In this document: one piece after another, positions 1 through 10,782 of the stretch
Layout of the letters: each line of letters begins with the position of its first letter
How positions within the stretch are numbered: the first letter of the stretch is position 1
From: Meconema thalassinum
Lineage: Eukaryota > Arthropoda > Insecta > Orthoptera > Tettigoniidae
Direction of reading: 5' to 3'
Length of the DNA: 64,000 nucleotides
Assembly: GCA_946902985.2 (NCBI GenBank)
Contig: OX336389.2
Coordinates: forward strand, 343,330,444-343,394,443
Translations under genes and position numbers: made by a program
Notes under the pieces: generated by a model
The model's database searches: none
Told to the model about the DNA's origin: nothing
Seen by the model: only the letters and a program-made list of their open reading frames with translations

Positions 1-120
1 ACCGCTACTAACTGTCCCTCACAATTATATTACCGAGCATTTCAACGCGTTCCTAGCGTGACAAATTATTTCAATTTCGCGACATGGCGCTCATTACATA
101 TAATAGCCAAGTTGCCTTTC

Positions 121-150
121 AAAGAAAGAAAGAAAGAAAGAAAGAAAGAA
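121..150. repeat. (AAAG)n microsatellite
   Basis: About seven perfect copies of a tetranucleotide seen directly. No gene is adjacent. Confidence 0.95.
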
Positions 151-332
151 ATTCAAATCAAAATTCGATCTTCGTCTCGAAAAAAGTATATTCAGCCTTA
201 GCCTCCATCAACAATAATTATTTATAACATTAAGAACATTATTGGTTCCACAACATATTAACAATTAATTTAAGGAGCTCTTGCAGCTACCACTTATTCA
301 ATATAAAATCCATCACATAATTAATTCATTTA

Positions 333-361
333 ATTATTATTATTATTATTATTATTATTAT
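333..361. repeat. (ATT)n microsatellite
   Basis: About nine perfect copies of ATT seen directly in AT-rich flanking DNA. Confidence 0.95.
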
Positions 362-1640
362 CGCGCTTGCTTTACCATAATCATATTATTTACCATTATA
401 CTGATATTCCACTGAATATTTTCCACAAGGGATTCATTAATACTTCAAATTACTTATATTTCAATCAAATTAATCGTTCAGATCGCGCAACCTATATTTC
501 ACATGTTTTCAAACATCCCTACTTCCACTTCTGAGGATTTTACGCAAATCTTCCCAAAACACATAATACTGAAATTAGTACTCACATGATTTTCCGGTCA
601 GAGACCGAGTTCTCCATCGATGAAACATTTCACCCACTTACTGCTTCTTAAGCCATATTCATCATCATATTTACACTTGGTAACACTTTTTTAACACCAC
701 ATAAGACATATACACTGATCACATTTAATCTAAAGAATACCATTTTGGGATTCATTTTCACTTAAAAACAAATACAATTTCACTAAAAAGATATATTACC
801 CTCAAAATTTTCACTAAACTTGAATTACATAAAATTTTATCACTTTGGCATTAATTATTTGCCTTAACACACGTGATTTCATTATTCTTTCCCGTTTCCA
901 AGGGTTGCACTTTATTTACGTCGGCTTCCTAATCCGATGGGATGATTGAAAGTCTCGATCGAACTACCCTCACTGGAACGGTTGATTCTCTTATTCCGGG
1001 TTTGACTATCGGCTTAATGATTTTAATGCACGATATCGTATCTTGCTTGACGCTAAATTGTTCGTTTCATATAAGTCTGTCACTGACGTTTTACTTCTAA
1101 AATCGCTCGAACTAGTATAACGGCGACCTAGTAATTTCCTTGTCTGGTAATCCACAGGTGGATTTTACTTTCTGATTCTGCGGTTCTTTAACTATTGGAC
1201 TAATTCCAATGTCTGACTGTTCATTTGTCTACACATAGACAAAGCCTGGAATCTCGATTCCTAAATTCTATCGCACTCCGCTCTAGTCTCCTCAGTTCAG
1301 GAACACTAGGCGTTACTATCACGTTTTACCCTGATCTGGTTATTTAACGTAGAGATAGAATTGTATAGTTCACTGTTCTTGGGTACCTCGAAATCCTATG
1401 ATGCTGCGGTTCTTTAACTGAAACTATTTAGACTCGAGTACCTATCGCCGGTAATTGCTTAAGTCCACAGTCTAAGACATTGACTGTACTGGTGAAATTT
1501 ATAAAGTCCGAAGCTTGATGCTGTATTTCCTATAACAAGGATTCTGATGCTTCTTCTCACGGCGATACTATTGACGATACTTAAACGGCGACTCCCATAC
1601 GGGGTGCTCGTCTGTGGTACAGAGTAACACGACCTATCAC
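362..1640. other. AT-rich stretch without recognisable gene
   Basis: No open frame of useful length, no tRNA-like head and no transposon end was recognised here on either strand. It is ordinary non-coding DNA as far as can be seen. Confidence 0.6.
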
Positions 1641-1905
1641 GGTCTGGTGAATACTGCATTTAACGTTGGTGAAACAGTACCTCTGGTAGACTGAATTGTT
1701 GTTGATCCAGCACGACCCGCTCCCGCGATCGCTCAAGACTGAATACCGTAAGTTGAAACAGCAACACGCCCTCTCGGACGCTGAAGACTGAATTGTACTT
1801 TGAAACAGTACGACACCCTCCCCTAGGGTTCGTAAGACTGAATGATTGTTGATCCAGCACGGCCTCTCCCCCAGGTCCGCTATAGACTGAATGAACTTCC
1901 TGGCG
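1640..1905. repeat. Degenerate tandem repeat, about 49-bp period
   Basis: The anchor agactgaat recurs at 1688, 1736, 1785, 1835 and 1884, spacings of 48, 49, 50 and 49 bp. Between anchors the text alternates between two related versions, one with ttgttgatccagcacg and one with ttgaaacagnacnac, each followed by a C-rich segment. The short minus-strand open frames over this segment follow from the repeat and are not convincing genes. Confidence 0.8.
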
Positions 1906-2063
1906 CGTCCAGGGTTTATATTGAAATCATCCACAAAAAGATCAGATTTGTTTCTTCTCCAACACTAACTCCTAAAATAATTGTATAATTTTTAAAAATA
2001 TGTCTCCCGGAAACTCTCATTTTAAATGTAAAAAGGGTTCCTTTAATCACGAATGCCTTTAAT

Positions 2064-2265
2064 GCCTGATGTGACCTTAGTTACAGAATCGAATCCTGGC
2101 GCAGTCAGTTGGCATTTAAGGGTCCTCAAATGCCAGAAAGGCATGTCAGATTTATTGGCACGTTTAAGATCCGCTTCGGGGAATAATTCCGGTACCCCAG
2201 CCTCCTAAAAGCCTCAGTACGGTAGTTAAAAGAGACGTACAAATTATTATTATTATTATTATTCT
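2064..2265 (+). mobile_element. SINE, family A (3' (ATT)n tail)
   Basis: The copy has a B-box-like gaatcgaatcc at about 2087. Its body contains ggcgcagtcagttggcattt, a ttcggggaataattccgg block and an (ATT)n tail at about 2245-2263. The body matches 54393-54602 block for block, and that copy retains a clearer A box. The tRNA-like 5' half of this copy is decayed. Confidence 0.7.
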
Positions 2266-2289
2266 TTTCTTGTTACCCCGCGGCGTAGC

Positions 2290-2590
2290 CGTATGCATAT
2301 ATCAAGCACCACGACCGCGATGGGGAGCTGCAGTACGGAGATCGGAGGTTTTAATCCCGGCGCCGACAGCAGTTATTCTGAGTGTGGTTTTCCCCCGTTT
2401 TTTTCACTGTTCCTGCAGGCAAATGCCGAGATAGTACCGTGTTTCAAGTCCTGGGGCACCTACCTGTCCATAATACAGCTACCCACTACTACAGTCATCA
2501 CAGAAACACAGGTTATAAGACAAGCTCAACACACACCCAAGTACACTGGACTGATGTCCCAAGTCCCGGAAATGAATTAACAACACTATT
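2290..2590 (+). mobile_element. SINE, family B
   Basis: A tRNA-like 5' part is followed by a body with gcaaatgccgagatagtacc and a 3' part with aacacacacccaagtacac. It ends in gaatgaattaacaac. The same body and tail are found at 16119-16410 on the plus strand, 16596-16935 on the minus strand and 63115-63205. The open frames of 95 and 114 codons across it are accidental. Confidence 0.7.
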
Positions 2591-2599
2591 TTCTTGTGG

Positions 2600-3435
2600 A
2601 CACATAGTAAGTCTTCCGCTGCGCTGGATAACGGTTCATTTCAAAATTCGAGGTACCTTTCAGCATCCAAATTCTGTATACAGTATTTTCAATTTAATAG
2701 ACTTACACAAGCACCACAATTATTAGCACATTCTCACTGAAGACCTCGTTCAGCGGGTTCAAGTATTTATTTTCTTGCTGGATAAATTGGAAAGCCTTCC
2801 GCTGTGCTTGTTAGTACTTGAGCTCCCTATTAAACGTTTGATCGTTTTTCTTTACTAACCGCGTTTCGAAATAAATGTTTTCTTGAGAAACGACAAAACA
2901 CTTTTTAACAAATCGTTTACTAATTAAACGTTTTCTGAAAACCGTTTTATTATTTTAAAGGTAAATCGATTTTCATACCAGTTTTCGCTTAAATTGTTTC
3001 TTTAGCCTTTAATGCGTTCCAGCTTTGTTTCCCTAATTTAATAAACTCGCCAGAATAATATTTCGTGTTTGACGGGTGTTATTGTTGGTAAAATAAAGAA
3101 CTTTCCTTTCATCAACTTTTAAGGCTGAGCGGTATTATTACAGTAAATACTCCATAATACCAAGTATAACGCTCGCTCGGCTGTGCATTTATTCCTCGCA
3201 CTAGACTTGTGAACTGAAAAAAACTTTCGTAACACTTCCCTCAGAACCAGTCAAAACGTTAATCATCAGAAACATGCATTACATTTAAGTGCAAGATCGG
3301 TTAAGAGGATCAAGATTAAAAATAACTTTTAACGTTTAAGAAACCTCTTCTTCTTCTTTTTTTTTTTTTTTACAAAATGCTTACTTTTAGGAAGCGTTTC
3401 AACGTTTTTAGAATAACGTTTAATTTAAAAATATA
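2600..3435. other. AT-rich non-coding DNA with recurring aacgttt motifs
   Basis: The motif aacgttt or aaacgtt and its variants recur loosely, for example near 2835, 2930, 3255, 3330 and 3400, and again on the far side of the Tc1 element at about 4908. This indicates the Tc1 element landed in this repeat-like tract. No gene is seen. Confidence 0.5.
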
Positions 3436-3471
3436 CACACATCAAAAAAAGTTTTGCATCACCTCGGTTCC
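3436..3471 (+). repeat. Left TIR of Tc1-like element
   Basis: Begins cacacatcaaaaaaag and is identical to the reverse complement of 4865-4900 over 36 bases. It is preceded by TA at 3434-3435. Confidence 0.93.
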
Positions 3472-3630
3472 AAGAGTTCCGGAACCGTTAAATACAAAGG
3501 GAATAGAGATCAACACAAACAACATTTCAGCTCGTTTTATTGCTCATGAGACCCACACATTGCATGTTGTACCATCATACAGCTAGACTTTCAGCATTTG
3601 TGGTCCAGATTGCAGTACACACCACTACCT

Positions 3631-4656
3631 CTAATACCCAGTAGCACGTCCTCTTGCATTGATGCATGCCTGTATTCGCCGTGGCATACTATCCACAAGT
3701 TCATCAAGACACTGTTGGTCCAAATTGTCCCACTCCTCAACGACAATTCGGCGTAAATCTCTCAGAGTGGTTGGTGGGTCAAGACGTCCATAAACAGCCC
3801 TTTTCAACATATCCCAGGCATGTTCGATAGGGTTCATGTCTGGCGAACATGCTGGCCACTGTAGTCGAGCGATGTCGTTATCTTGAAGGAACGCATTCAC
3901 AAGATGTGCACGATGAGGTCGAGAATTGTCGTCCATGAAGACAAATGCCTCTCCAATATTCTGCCGATATGGTTGCACTATGGGTCGGAGGATGTCATTC
4001 AGGTATCGTAAAGCCGTTTCGGAGCCTTCCATGACCACCAGTGGCGTACGTCGGCCCCACATAATGCCACCCCAAAACATCAGGGAACCACCACCTTGCT
4101 GCACTCGCTGGACAGTGTGTCTAAGACGTTCAGCCTGACCAGGGTGCCTCCAAACACGTCTCCGACGATTGTCTGGTTGAAGGCATATGCGACACTCATC
4201 GGTGAAGAGAACGTGATGCCAATTCCGTGGGGTCCATTCAGCATGTTGTTGGGCCCATCTGTACCGCGCTGCATGGTGTCGGGGTTGCAAAGCTGGACCT
4301 CGCCATGGACGTCGGGAGTGAAGTTGCGCATCATGCAGCCTATTGCGCACAGTTTGAGTTGAAACACGACGTCCTGTGGCTGAACGAAACGCATTATTCA
4401 ACATGGTGGCATTGCTGTCAGGGTTCCTCCGAGCGGCAATCCGTAAGTAGCGGTCATCCACTACAGTAGTAGCCCTTGGGCGGCCTGAGCGAGGCCTGTC
4501 ATCGACAGTTCCTGTATCTCTGTACCTCCTCCATGTCCGAACAACATCGCTTTGGTTCACTCTGAGACGCCTGGAAACTTCCCTTGTTGAGAGCCCTTCT
4601 TGACACAAAGTAACAATGCGGACGCGATCGAACTGCGGTATTGACCTTCTAGGCAT
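3631..4656 (-). CDS. Tc1-like transposase, DD34E, apparently intact
   Basis: Predicted 341-residue cut-and-paste transposase that would bind its own TIRs in the nucleus and insert at TA. The N-terminal third is a paired helix-turn-helix DNA-binding region (about residues 1-110), with an arginine-rich GRPR-type hook (SGRPRATT) near residue 60. The catalytic domain shows the first aspartate in VLFTDECR, the second in FMDDNSRPH and the glutamate in SPDMNPIEHAW. Exactly 34 residues separate the second D from E. The frame is open from start to stop with no frameshift, and the length is normal for the family (about 340). The ATG chosen gives the standard MPRRS-like start. Its composition is GC-richer than its AT-rich surroundings, as expected of a recent arrival. 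Whether the protein is active cannot be told from sequence. Confidence 0.93.
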   Translation of the reverse strand: MPRRSIPQFDRVRIVTLCQEGLSTREVSRRLRVNQSDVVRTWRRYRDTGTVDDRPRSGRPRATTVVDDRYLRIAARRNPDSNATMLNNAFRSATGRRVSTQTVRNRLHDAQLHSRRPWRGPALQPRHHAARYRWAQQHAEWTPRNWHHVLFTDECRICLQPDNRRRRVWRHPGQAERLRHTVQRVQQGGGSLMFWGGIMWGRRTPLVVMEGSETALRYLNDILRPIVQPYRQNIGEAFVFMDDNSRPHRAHLVNAFLQDNDIARLQWPACSPDMNPIEHAWDMLKRAVYGRLDPPTTLRDLRRIVVEEWDNLDQQCLDELVDSMPRRIQACINARGRATGY

Positions 4657-4864
4657 GGTAGAACTACAGACAACATGAGCAGCGTACCTTCGTCCTGGTG
4701 GAATGACTGGAACTGATCGGCTGTCGTACCCCCTCCGTCTAATAGGCCCTGCTCATGCATGGTTGTTTACATCTTTGAGCAGTTTTAGTGACATCTATGA
4801 ACAGTCAAAGGGACTGTATCTTGGATACAATATACACAGTCAACGTCTATATGCCGGAGATCTG

Positions 4865-4900
4865 GGAACCGAGGTGATGCAAAACTTTTTTTGATGTGTG
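4865..4900 (-). repeat. Right TIR of Tc1-like element
   Basis: Reverse complement of the left TIR, 36 of 36 bases, followed by TA at 4901-4902. Confidence 0.93.
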
Positions 4901-4902
4901 TA

Positions 4903-5374
4903 TATTAAACGTTTAATCAGGACATCGGGAAAACGTTTGTGATCGCGAGCCCTAGTTAGTACCGCTATTATTTATTGTTGTAACTCTTTATCTTCCCAGT
5001 CCGTTCTTGATAACAGTTTCATTGACTTGGTTCATACGTTTGAAGGCAATATGTTTGGTGATACAGATTGTATATTTGCAAGGTCCATCGATTGTGTACA
5101 TGGCGAGGTTTCATCTCTGATACACATATGGCTCAGTTGCCTTGGTGTGCTCCTTTCCTGCATCGAAGATTGTGGAGGTCGAGTCTAGGCTCAATGAATA
5201 AATGATAGTGAGATACCCGTATCTGCCTTGGGACTATTGTCACATGAACAGGAAATGATGGCCTGCCTTCTCTGACTGGTGTCCAAACGTTACGCATAAT
5301 CAAGATGCTGGGGCATATTTCCTCAATTGGGTATCGGAATGGTCACAGAACAGAATGTTTGGAGCTGCATCTTA
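4903..5374. other. No recognisable gene
   Basis: No convincing reading frame was found. The right part may be the decayed upstream half of the DDE remnant that follows, but no motif could be pinned down. Confidence 0.4.
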
Positions 5375-5660
5375 TTGGACGTTAGCCTCCGTAATCATCT
5401 GCATGAGACATATCCAGAAAATGGGGAGATCTTTGCCCGCCAGATCACCGAATTTAATGTCTTTAGACTTTTATCTGTAGGGGCATAGAAACAGTTCATA
5501 CCCAGGAACCAGAATATCCCGAGATCGTTCGACAACTCATCGGTGAACCCTGGAGATCAGCAACACCGGCTCTGCTACAACGCACTAAAATATCCATTCT
5601 ACGGCGTGCACAGATGTGCATAAACCAAGCAGCACTTGCTATCGTAGTGCAGTTATTAGT
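5375..5660 (+). pseudogene. Decayed DDE (mariner/IS630-like) transposase C-terminal remnant
   Basis: Translation in shifting frames gives pieces typical of the last third of insect DDE-superfamily transposases. VRNHLHETYP-like text (about 5390) is followed by PARSPNLMSLDFYL, a stop codon where tryptophan is expected, and GH (about 5440-5490). This corresponds to the family motif PARSPDLxPLDFFLWGH that carries the third acidic residue. A frameshift then leads to PALLQRTKISILRRAQMCI (about 5570-5625), the usual C-terminal helix. At least one frameshift and one stop make it dead. The N-terminal and first catalytic parts were not found. The family name within Tc1/mariner is uncertain. Confidence 0.65.
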
Positions 5661-5926
5661 GCAGTTTGGGTTCCCTCATCCCCAACTATTTATCCAGTCT
5701 TCGTCCAACCCTGATTAAATATGCACTTTCGTTCACTGAAAATTTTTCGTAAAATAGGATATTTCACTTACATTAAGAAACGGAAAAAATTAAATAAATC
5801 AAAAATTAAAGAGTACGGTATCCCTGCCTCGAACTCGAACCCTTCACACGTAAGACTGGCGCATCGTAGCGCTCGGCTTGCTCTTACTGTGTAGGCCTAC
5901 ATTCCACCACGGCACAATGCATGTAT

Positions 5927-6300
5927 AGTTTTTCACTTTCTTCGTTAACGAGCGGTGATTCAAACGTAAGGCAGTAGCACGCGCCAACAATAACCATTGT
6001 TCGCTGCTGACCAATAGCTGATGATTCTTGACCAATCGTATGCATCCTCTATGTCTCCACGTAGACTCCAAAGTACGGTCCTGGCAGCCAGCTCGCGTGT
6101 CAGGCAGGTGTCTGGTGTTGCCCAGCTGCACGTAGTTCTGTCCAGTCTCGTCGCTTGCTCTCAGTGGCTATGGTGTAGAGATGACAACACTGTGCCTCGA
6201 GCTGGGAAGCATTGGTACCACGCAGAAATGGAATGTAAACATATCCGCCAAACTAGGTTTCAAAGGCGAGCCGCTCGTTAACGAGGAAAGTGAGAGAACT
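5927..6300. mobile_element. MITE-like element with about 30-bp terminal inverted repeats
   Basis: The left end 5927-5955 (ending cgttaacgagcgg) is the inverted copy of 6271-6300 (starting ccgctcgttaacg), with about three mismatches and one indel. The core of each end is itself palindromic (cgttaacg). The 374-bp body has no transposase, so this would be a non-autonomous element. Target duplications are not clear. The two small open frames within are not gene-like. Confidence 0.65.
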
Positions 6301-6837
6301 AGATAGTTTTCACATGGCCGCAGGCTTTTCATTTACATATTGGATCATTTAGAGAGCACACCCGTGGTTTCTATTATTTAACAATAATACCAATACTATG
6401 GCATAACAGCTTCCTTTTTTTTTGTGTAGGCCGTAAATAAAAATACGCTTATATCCGTTTTACTGTGTTCACTGTGCGTACCGGAAAGACAAGTGTTTTC
6501 AGGACGCATATTAAATTGCGATTTGCATAAAACGATATTGGTATATTCACCTGATGTATTTAACGTGTCTTGCTTATTTTGTCATTATTTTATGATGATG
6601 GTGATGACTATGGTTGTTAGTTTTGGGTGTGGAACAGTGAGGTCATCTGCCCCTATTTTATTGTGGTTATAAAGGATGTGAAATAATATATTTTCTTATG
6701 TTTGGAAGATGTTATAATGTGAAGTCGATGACCGTATATTACTAAACAAAGCCCTCTTCCAATGGCAATTGATAAATAATGTTATCACAAATTTTCACGC
6801 TCGAAGTAAATATAATTTAGGGAAATTAAAATTAATG
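6301..6837. other. No recognisable gene
   Basis: AT-rich DNA with a short T run near 6415. Nothing recognised. Confidence 0.5.
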
Positions 6838-6920
6838 CTGCGAGGTGGAATTGAACCATCGACCTGGAAGTTCCTGGCCTATCACCTTGACCTCTACGCT
6901 ATCCGTTAGCTTTAGTTACC
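6838..6920 (-). mobile_element. tRNA-derived SINE head
   Basis: On the minus strand, an A-box-like ggatagcgtagaggtc is followed about 40 bases later by the B-box ggttcaattcc. This is the arrangement of a tRNA-derived polymerase III promoter. The acceptor stem does not pair, so it is a SINE head rather than a tRNA gene. Confidence 0.5.
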
Positions 6921-6944
6921 AGCGTGTATTTAATGACTTACTGC

Positions 6945-7240
6945 ACATGCAGTTCCCCCAGGGGTTCACATCTAGTGGGACGTGGGTTGGCGACCACGAG
7001 ACTCCAGCCGAGTCCGGCATAGCTTCCACTTACTTGTACCAGGCTCCTCTCCGTCTTCTTTCCTGTCGATCTCCCTTGGTCAACTCTTGTTCTTTTCCGG
7101 CCCCGACGGTATTAGGATATCCGAGGCCTAGGGAGTATTTCACTTTCCCGCCTTAATTGGCCCTTGTCTCATCTTTCCTGCTCCCTCCTTCTTCGAGGGG
7201 TCAGACCTCTTGTTTTCTTTTCATTATGGTATTTCCTTTT
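6945..7240 (+). repeat. Dispersed repeat shared with the 55-62 kb palindrome arms
   Basis: The core ggacgtgggttggcgaccac, then ccgagtccggcat, tcccttggtcaactcttg and gcctagggagt, matches 56925-57215 on the plus strand and 60675-60970 on the minus strand. Those copies are in the palindrome arms. It continues into a minisatellite, as the palindrome copies do, although the minisatellite differs. The 103-codon open frame over it also exists in degraded form in the other copies and I do not regard it as a protein. Confidence 0.75.
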
Positions 7241-7459
7241 ATCTTTAAGATTCCCGCACTGTGTTTGTTAATTGGCTCCCCGTGTATCTAAGTTCCCTTT
7301 AGCGATTGTTTTGCATTTATACTCCATTTTGTAGGTACTGTATTTGCAAACTACGTTGCATTTTAAAGTCTTTTCGATCTAAATTGCGCGAGCGTTTTCA
7401 ACCTCAATTGCATTTTGTAAGGATTGACAATCTAAATTGCTTTTTAGTACGTCTTTGAA

Positions 7460-8010
7460 TATAGGGGATGGGACTTTAGTGAGTATTTTGATTCTCAATT
7501 GCATTTTGTGGGTATTTTGAATCTAAATTACATTTTGTTAGCATTTTCAATCTAAATTGTATTTTGTAAGTATTGTCCATCCAATTGAGTAGTTTGAATC
7601 TACCGTACATTTTGTAAGCATTTTCAATTTCAATTGCATTTTGTAAGCATTTTGAATTTCAATTGCACTTTATTAGTATTTTGGATCTGAATTTTTTTTC
7701 AACCTGAATTGCATTGTGTATTTTCAATTTCAATCGTATTTTGTACGTATTTTGAACCTCATTTGCATTTTGTACTTATTTTCAATCTCATTTGCATTTT
7801 GTAAGTATTTTGAATATCAATTGCATTTTGTAAGTATTTCGACTCTACATTGCATTTTGTACGTATTTTGAACCTAACCTACATTTCATGCGTATTTTTC
7901 AATCTATTCCTTTTGTGAGTATTTTCGTTCTAAATTCCCTTTTGTAATTATTACCGCTCTCCATTTTGTGAGTAGTTTTAATCTGAGTTCCTTTTTGTAA
8001 GTATTTTTCT
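7460..8010 (+). repeat. Degenerate 29-bp minisatellite
   Basis: Roughly 17 to 19 copies of a 29-bp unit of the form gtattttgaatctaaattgc followed by attttgtaa. Substitutions and small indels increase towards both ends. It lies between the dispersed repeat at 6945-7240 and the 3' end at 8040-8130, so the three parts may be one composite non-autonomous element. Confidence 0.85.
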
Positions 8011-8039
8011 TCTCACTTAATTTTTGTTCTGGTTTCCAC

Positions 8040-8130
8040 TTCATTGTCATTTTTGCTATCACCAAGACCATTAGGGGCCGATAACCTAGATGTTAGGCCC
8101 CTTAAAACAACAATTATCATCATCATGCAC
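8040..8130 (+). repeat. 3' end of a dispersed repeat with terminal hairpin and (ATC)n tail
   Basis: The sequence aggggccgataac, a 5-base loop, then gttaggcccct forms an imperfect hairpin. It is followed by aaaacaacaattatcatcatc. I associate this terminus with a high-copy orthopteroid insect repeat; that association is from memory and not tested here. Confidence 0.55.
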
Positions 8131-8984
8131 ATGCCTATGTGTAAATTAAAATGTTAACGTCTGAACATTTTAAAGCCCATTCAACAGGCTGTTCATATGG
8201 GTATTGATTTTTACACACTCAGCTTCACCTTGCGAAAGATCGATACAATCGGTGTCCGGAAAACTGTGGATTCCCATTGTCACTTAGAAAGATTCTCTTG
8301 TGCGAGATTTGTATTACTTCACATAGTACGAACATCCACCAGAATGCGTGCACACAAGCCGCCTACTCTTTGAACTGTCCTCGGACTGTGCCACAGACTG
8401 ACACGTCATTCTAATTACAACATTGAATCGCATGCTGGACCTTACCGAGCATTGCTCCGAAGACCGGCCATATCACATGAGGTCTTCCTCCTCTCCGAAT
8501 CTGATCTGTGTATATGCAACAGTCCATTTCGGACCGTAACTGGATTGGGACCGTTCAATGCAGAGATCCGGAGCCCTGTTTTATTATTGTCAATCGGGCT
8601 GGTTTGGTCAGCGCACTCTCCGACTGGGCACGTTCGCCTGTCCAGACACCCGTCTAGACCCGCATTGGCCTGCTGTCCATCTGGTCACAGCTGTCCCAAA
8701 CCCATCCCAGATCCAAAATTCTACAGAACAACCCGAACACTGAACTACTCTAAACGCAAAATCAGGCAAGGTTACCATCGCTCAGCATCTGGTATTCAAT
8801 GGGAGCCTCATGATATCGGAGAGTTTGCGCGTTGCTGCTTAGTTCGTAATAGATTTGTTTCGACTTCTTGATAGTTAACTTAACGCATTATTATTGTTAG
8901 TCTATTATTATTATTAATGTGTAACATCTTTCCGCTCGGTTGCTGGATAGTTTTGTGGGAGTGATTTTGAAAATTGGGGACGGA
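8131..8984. other. No recognisable gene
   Basis: A 139-codon plus-strand frame at 8452-8871 matches no family I know and has neither a splice context nor a repeat partner in the window. It is treated as chance. Confidence 0.45.
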
Positions 8985-9215
8985 AGTGGATCGGAAGATC
9001 GAGGTGGCAGTGGTGGATCGAACGGAAGTATGCACTGCCCGCTCGCTCGATCGAACGGAAGTGTACTAGCTGGCAGTGGTGGAAAACGGAAGTATGCACT
9101 GCCCGCCCGATCGATCGAACGGAAGTGTACTAGCTGGCAGTGGTGGAAAATGGAAGTATGCACTGCCCATTCGATCGATCGATCCAGCGAGCAGTGGTAA
9201 GGCCCAGCTGGCAGT
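8985..9215. repeat. 64-bp tandem repeat, about three copies
   Basis: The segment ggaagtatgcactgcc starts at 9024, 9088 and 9152, exactly 64 bp apart. Each copy contains runs of GATC/CGAT and ctagctggcagtggtgga. Open frames on both strands across it are by-products of the repeat. Confidence 0.9.
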
Positions 9216-9239
9216 GGTACGAGAAACAATGAGCGCGCG

Positions 9240-9724
9240 GTATCAGAAATTGATATCATGACGTACTCTCGGCCATGTGGAATATTTATGACATACTGAA
9301 CGGAAAACGCTCATGCGAACTCTGGTGTCAAGTGATTGAAACAAATGACATGGTACATGTTCAAAGTCTTCGTATCAGTATTTAAATGGTAAAATGCCTT
9401 AATATCAAGCATTGTAAGTAGTCGTCATTGCCGGTATTATATTTCTGCACAATGGCTATTCAAATATTAACCCACATAACGGTAATGCAGTCGTCAATAT
9501 AATATAATCGTCGTGGTTATACGAGAATTGAGCAAGCCTTCATGAACTATTACTGAATATATTCTCTTTACTCACAAGAGGGTCTATTCATAAGGCATTT
9601 TAAACTCAATTTCACGCAGGAACATTATCGAAACAAGCAAAATATAAATGAAACTTAATTCCGTAATGCAGTATTATTGGAACGTGGAAATAAGTCACCA
9701 TCTTGTGCACAAAATTTGCGTAGT
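9240..9724. other. No recognisable gene
   Basis: AT-rich DNA without useful frames or repeat ends. Confidence 0.5.
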
Positions 9725-9810
9725 CGAAATAGCCGTGGGGTTAGTGCTTATGACTGTGAATCTAGAGATCTTGGGTTCGAATCCTGGACGGGGTAGATAT
9801 TTTTGCTACC
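9725..9810 (+). mobile_element. tRNA-derived SINE head
   Basis: A-box-like tagccgtggggttagtg is followed at tRNA-like distance by the B-box ggttcgaatcc. No acceptor-stem pairing is visible, so it is read as a SINE head. Confidence 0.5.
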
Positions 9811-10499
9811 AGATTATCATTTTAAACGATATTTATCATATCAATATGACTCATTTTAACAGAATCCATATGCAATTACGTGTTGATCTGTGAATGAAGA
9901 GGACCTGTTTATAAGGAATTTAAGGTTATGAGCGGTGTCGCGTCTATTAATCTAGTTGATCCATATCGTATTCTTTATTTAGGCTAGTGTTGGTGGAAGC
10001 TACAAATCATCTAATAAAATGAGCTCCGTATTATAAACTACAATATCTGTAAAACACTCCCTTTTACAATATATTAATATTTGTGCCAATAATAGTTTAA
10101 AATACCGGTGTATCAACAATTTCACGTGAGGTTTCTTCTATGTCAGATGTTACACATCATATGCGACTACTGTGAGGCTCGTAATTTTCTTTTTTATTGT
10201 TGTTGTTATCATGGCGAATAGAAGACTTCGTGAAGTCATTAATCGAGGTCAAGCGGAATCCACAGTGTGACGCTAGTGTGTGTTCAAGTTCAAAACTCGC
10301 GCTACACACTGATGTCTACTATTGTATTTTAACGAGCACATATAATGCTTTTATTACTTGAACTCTAGTTTATGAAATATCTGGTAGGACAAAAAACAAT
10401 TATTAATAGTACCTATTACAGTCAGGTATACGAGGAAATTCAAGTTAACAAGAAGCGTCGCAAAAGGCAATTGCATATTGCAAAATGAAGGCTATATAT
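9811..10499. other. No recognisable gene
   Basis: AT-rich. Nothing recognised on either strand. Confidence 0.5.
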
Positions 10500-10782
10500 T
10501 GTCTGCGCGCCAGGAGAAGGCAGCTGCGTTTGAACCGCAGATGGCTTCCCACGTACTTCACTCATTCACTCCTTTTTTCGTTCTTTATTTGTACTCTACT
10601 CTGCGAATGGGGAAAAGTGGAACGGTGCCTTCAGTGACAGACTACAACAAGCACAATGTGGGAGGTAGCAGTAACTGGCTGTCGATATAGTTGGGTCAGG
10701 AATAGACAGACTGCGCATGCGTACAGCCGAACCCCGCTCCCCGTCGTAGCGTGACGAACTGAGTTCTCCTGGCGCGCCGACA
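10500..10782. mobile_element. MITE-like element with 19-bp terminal inverted repeats
   Basis: The left end 10500-10518 (tgtctgcgcgccaggagaa) and the reverse complement of 10764-10782 differ at one of 19 bases. The 283-bp body has no transposase. The open frames at 10478-10690 and 10631-10861 overlap these ends in opposite directions, which explains their shared SARQE text. No target duplication was identified. Confidence 0.65.

Larger units (their letters stand above)
3436..4900 (-). mobile_element. Complete Tc1-like DNA transposon
   Basis: The element is 1,465 bp with 36-bp perfect terminal inverted repeats, weaker similarity inward of them, and TA dinucleotides on both flanks (tata on each side). 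The single gene is on the minus strand. Its size, TIRs, TA target and DD34E transposase are those of the Tc1/mariner superfamily. Everything needed for mobility seems present, so this is the best candidate for a young or active transposon in the window. Confidence 0.92.

Noticed and set aside
8452..8871. 139-codon plus-strand frame
   Set aside because: No family resemblance, no splice signals of note, and no conserved copy in the window.
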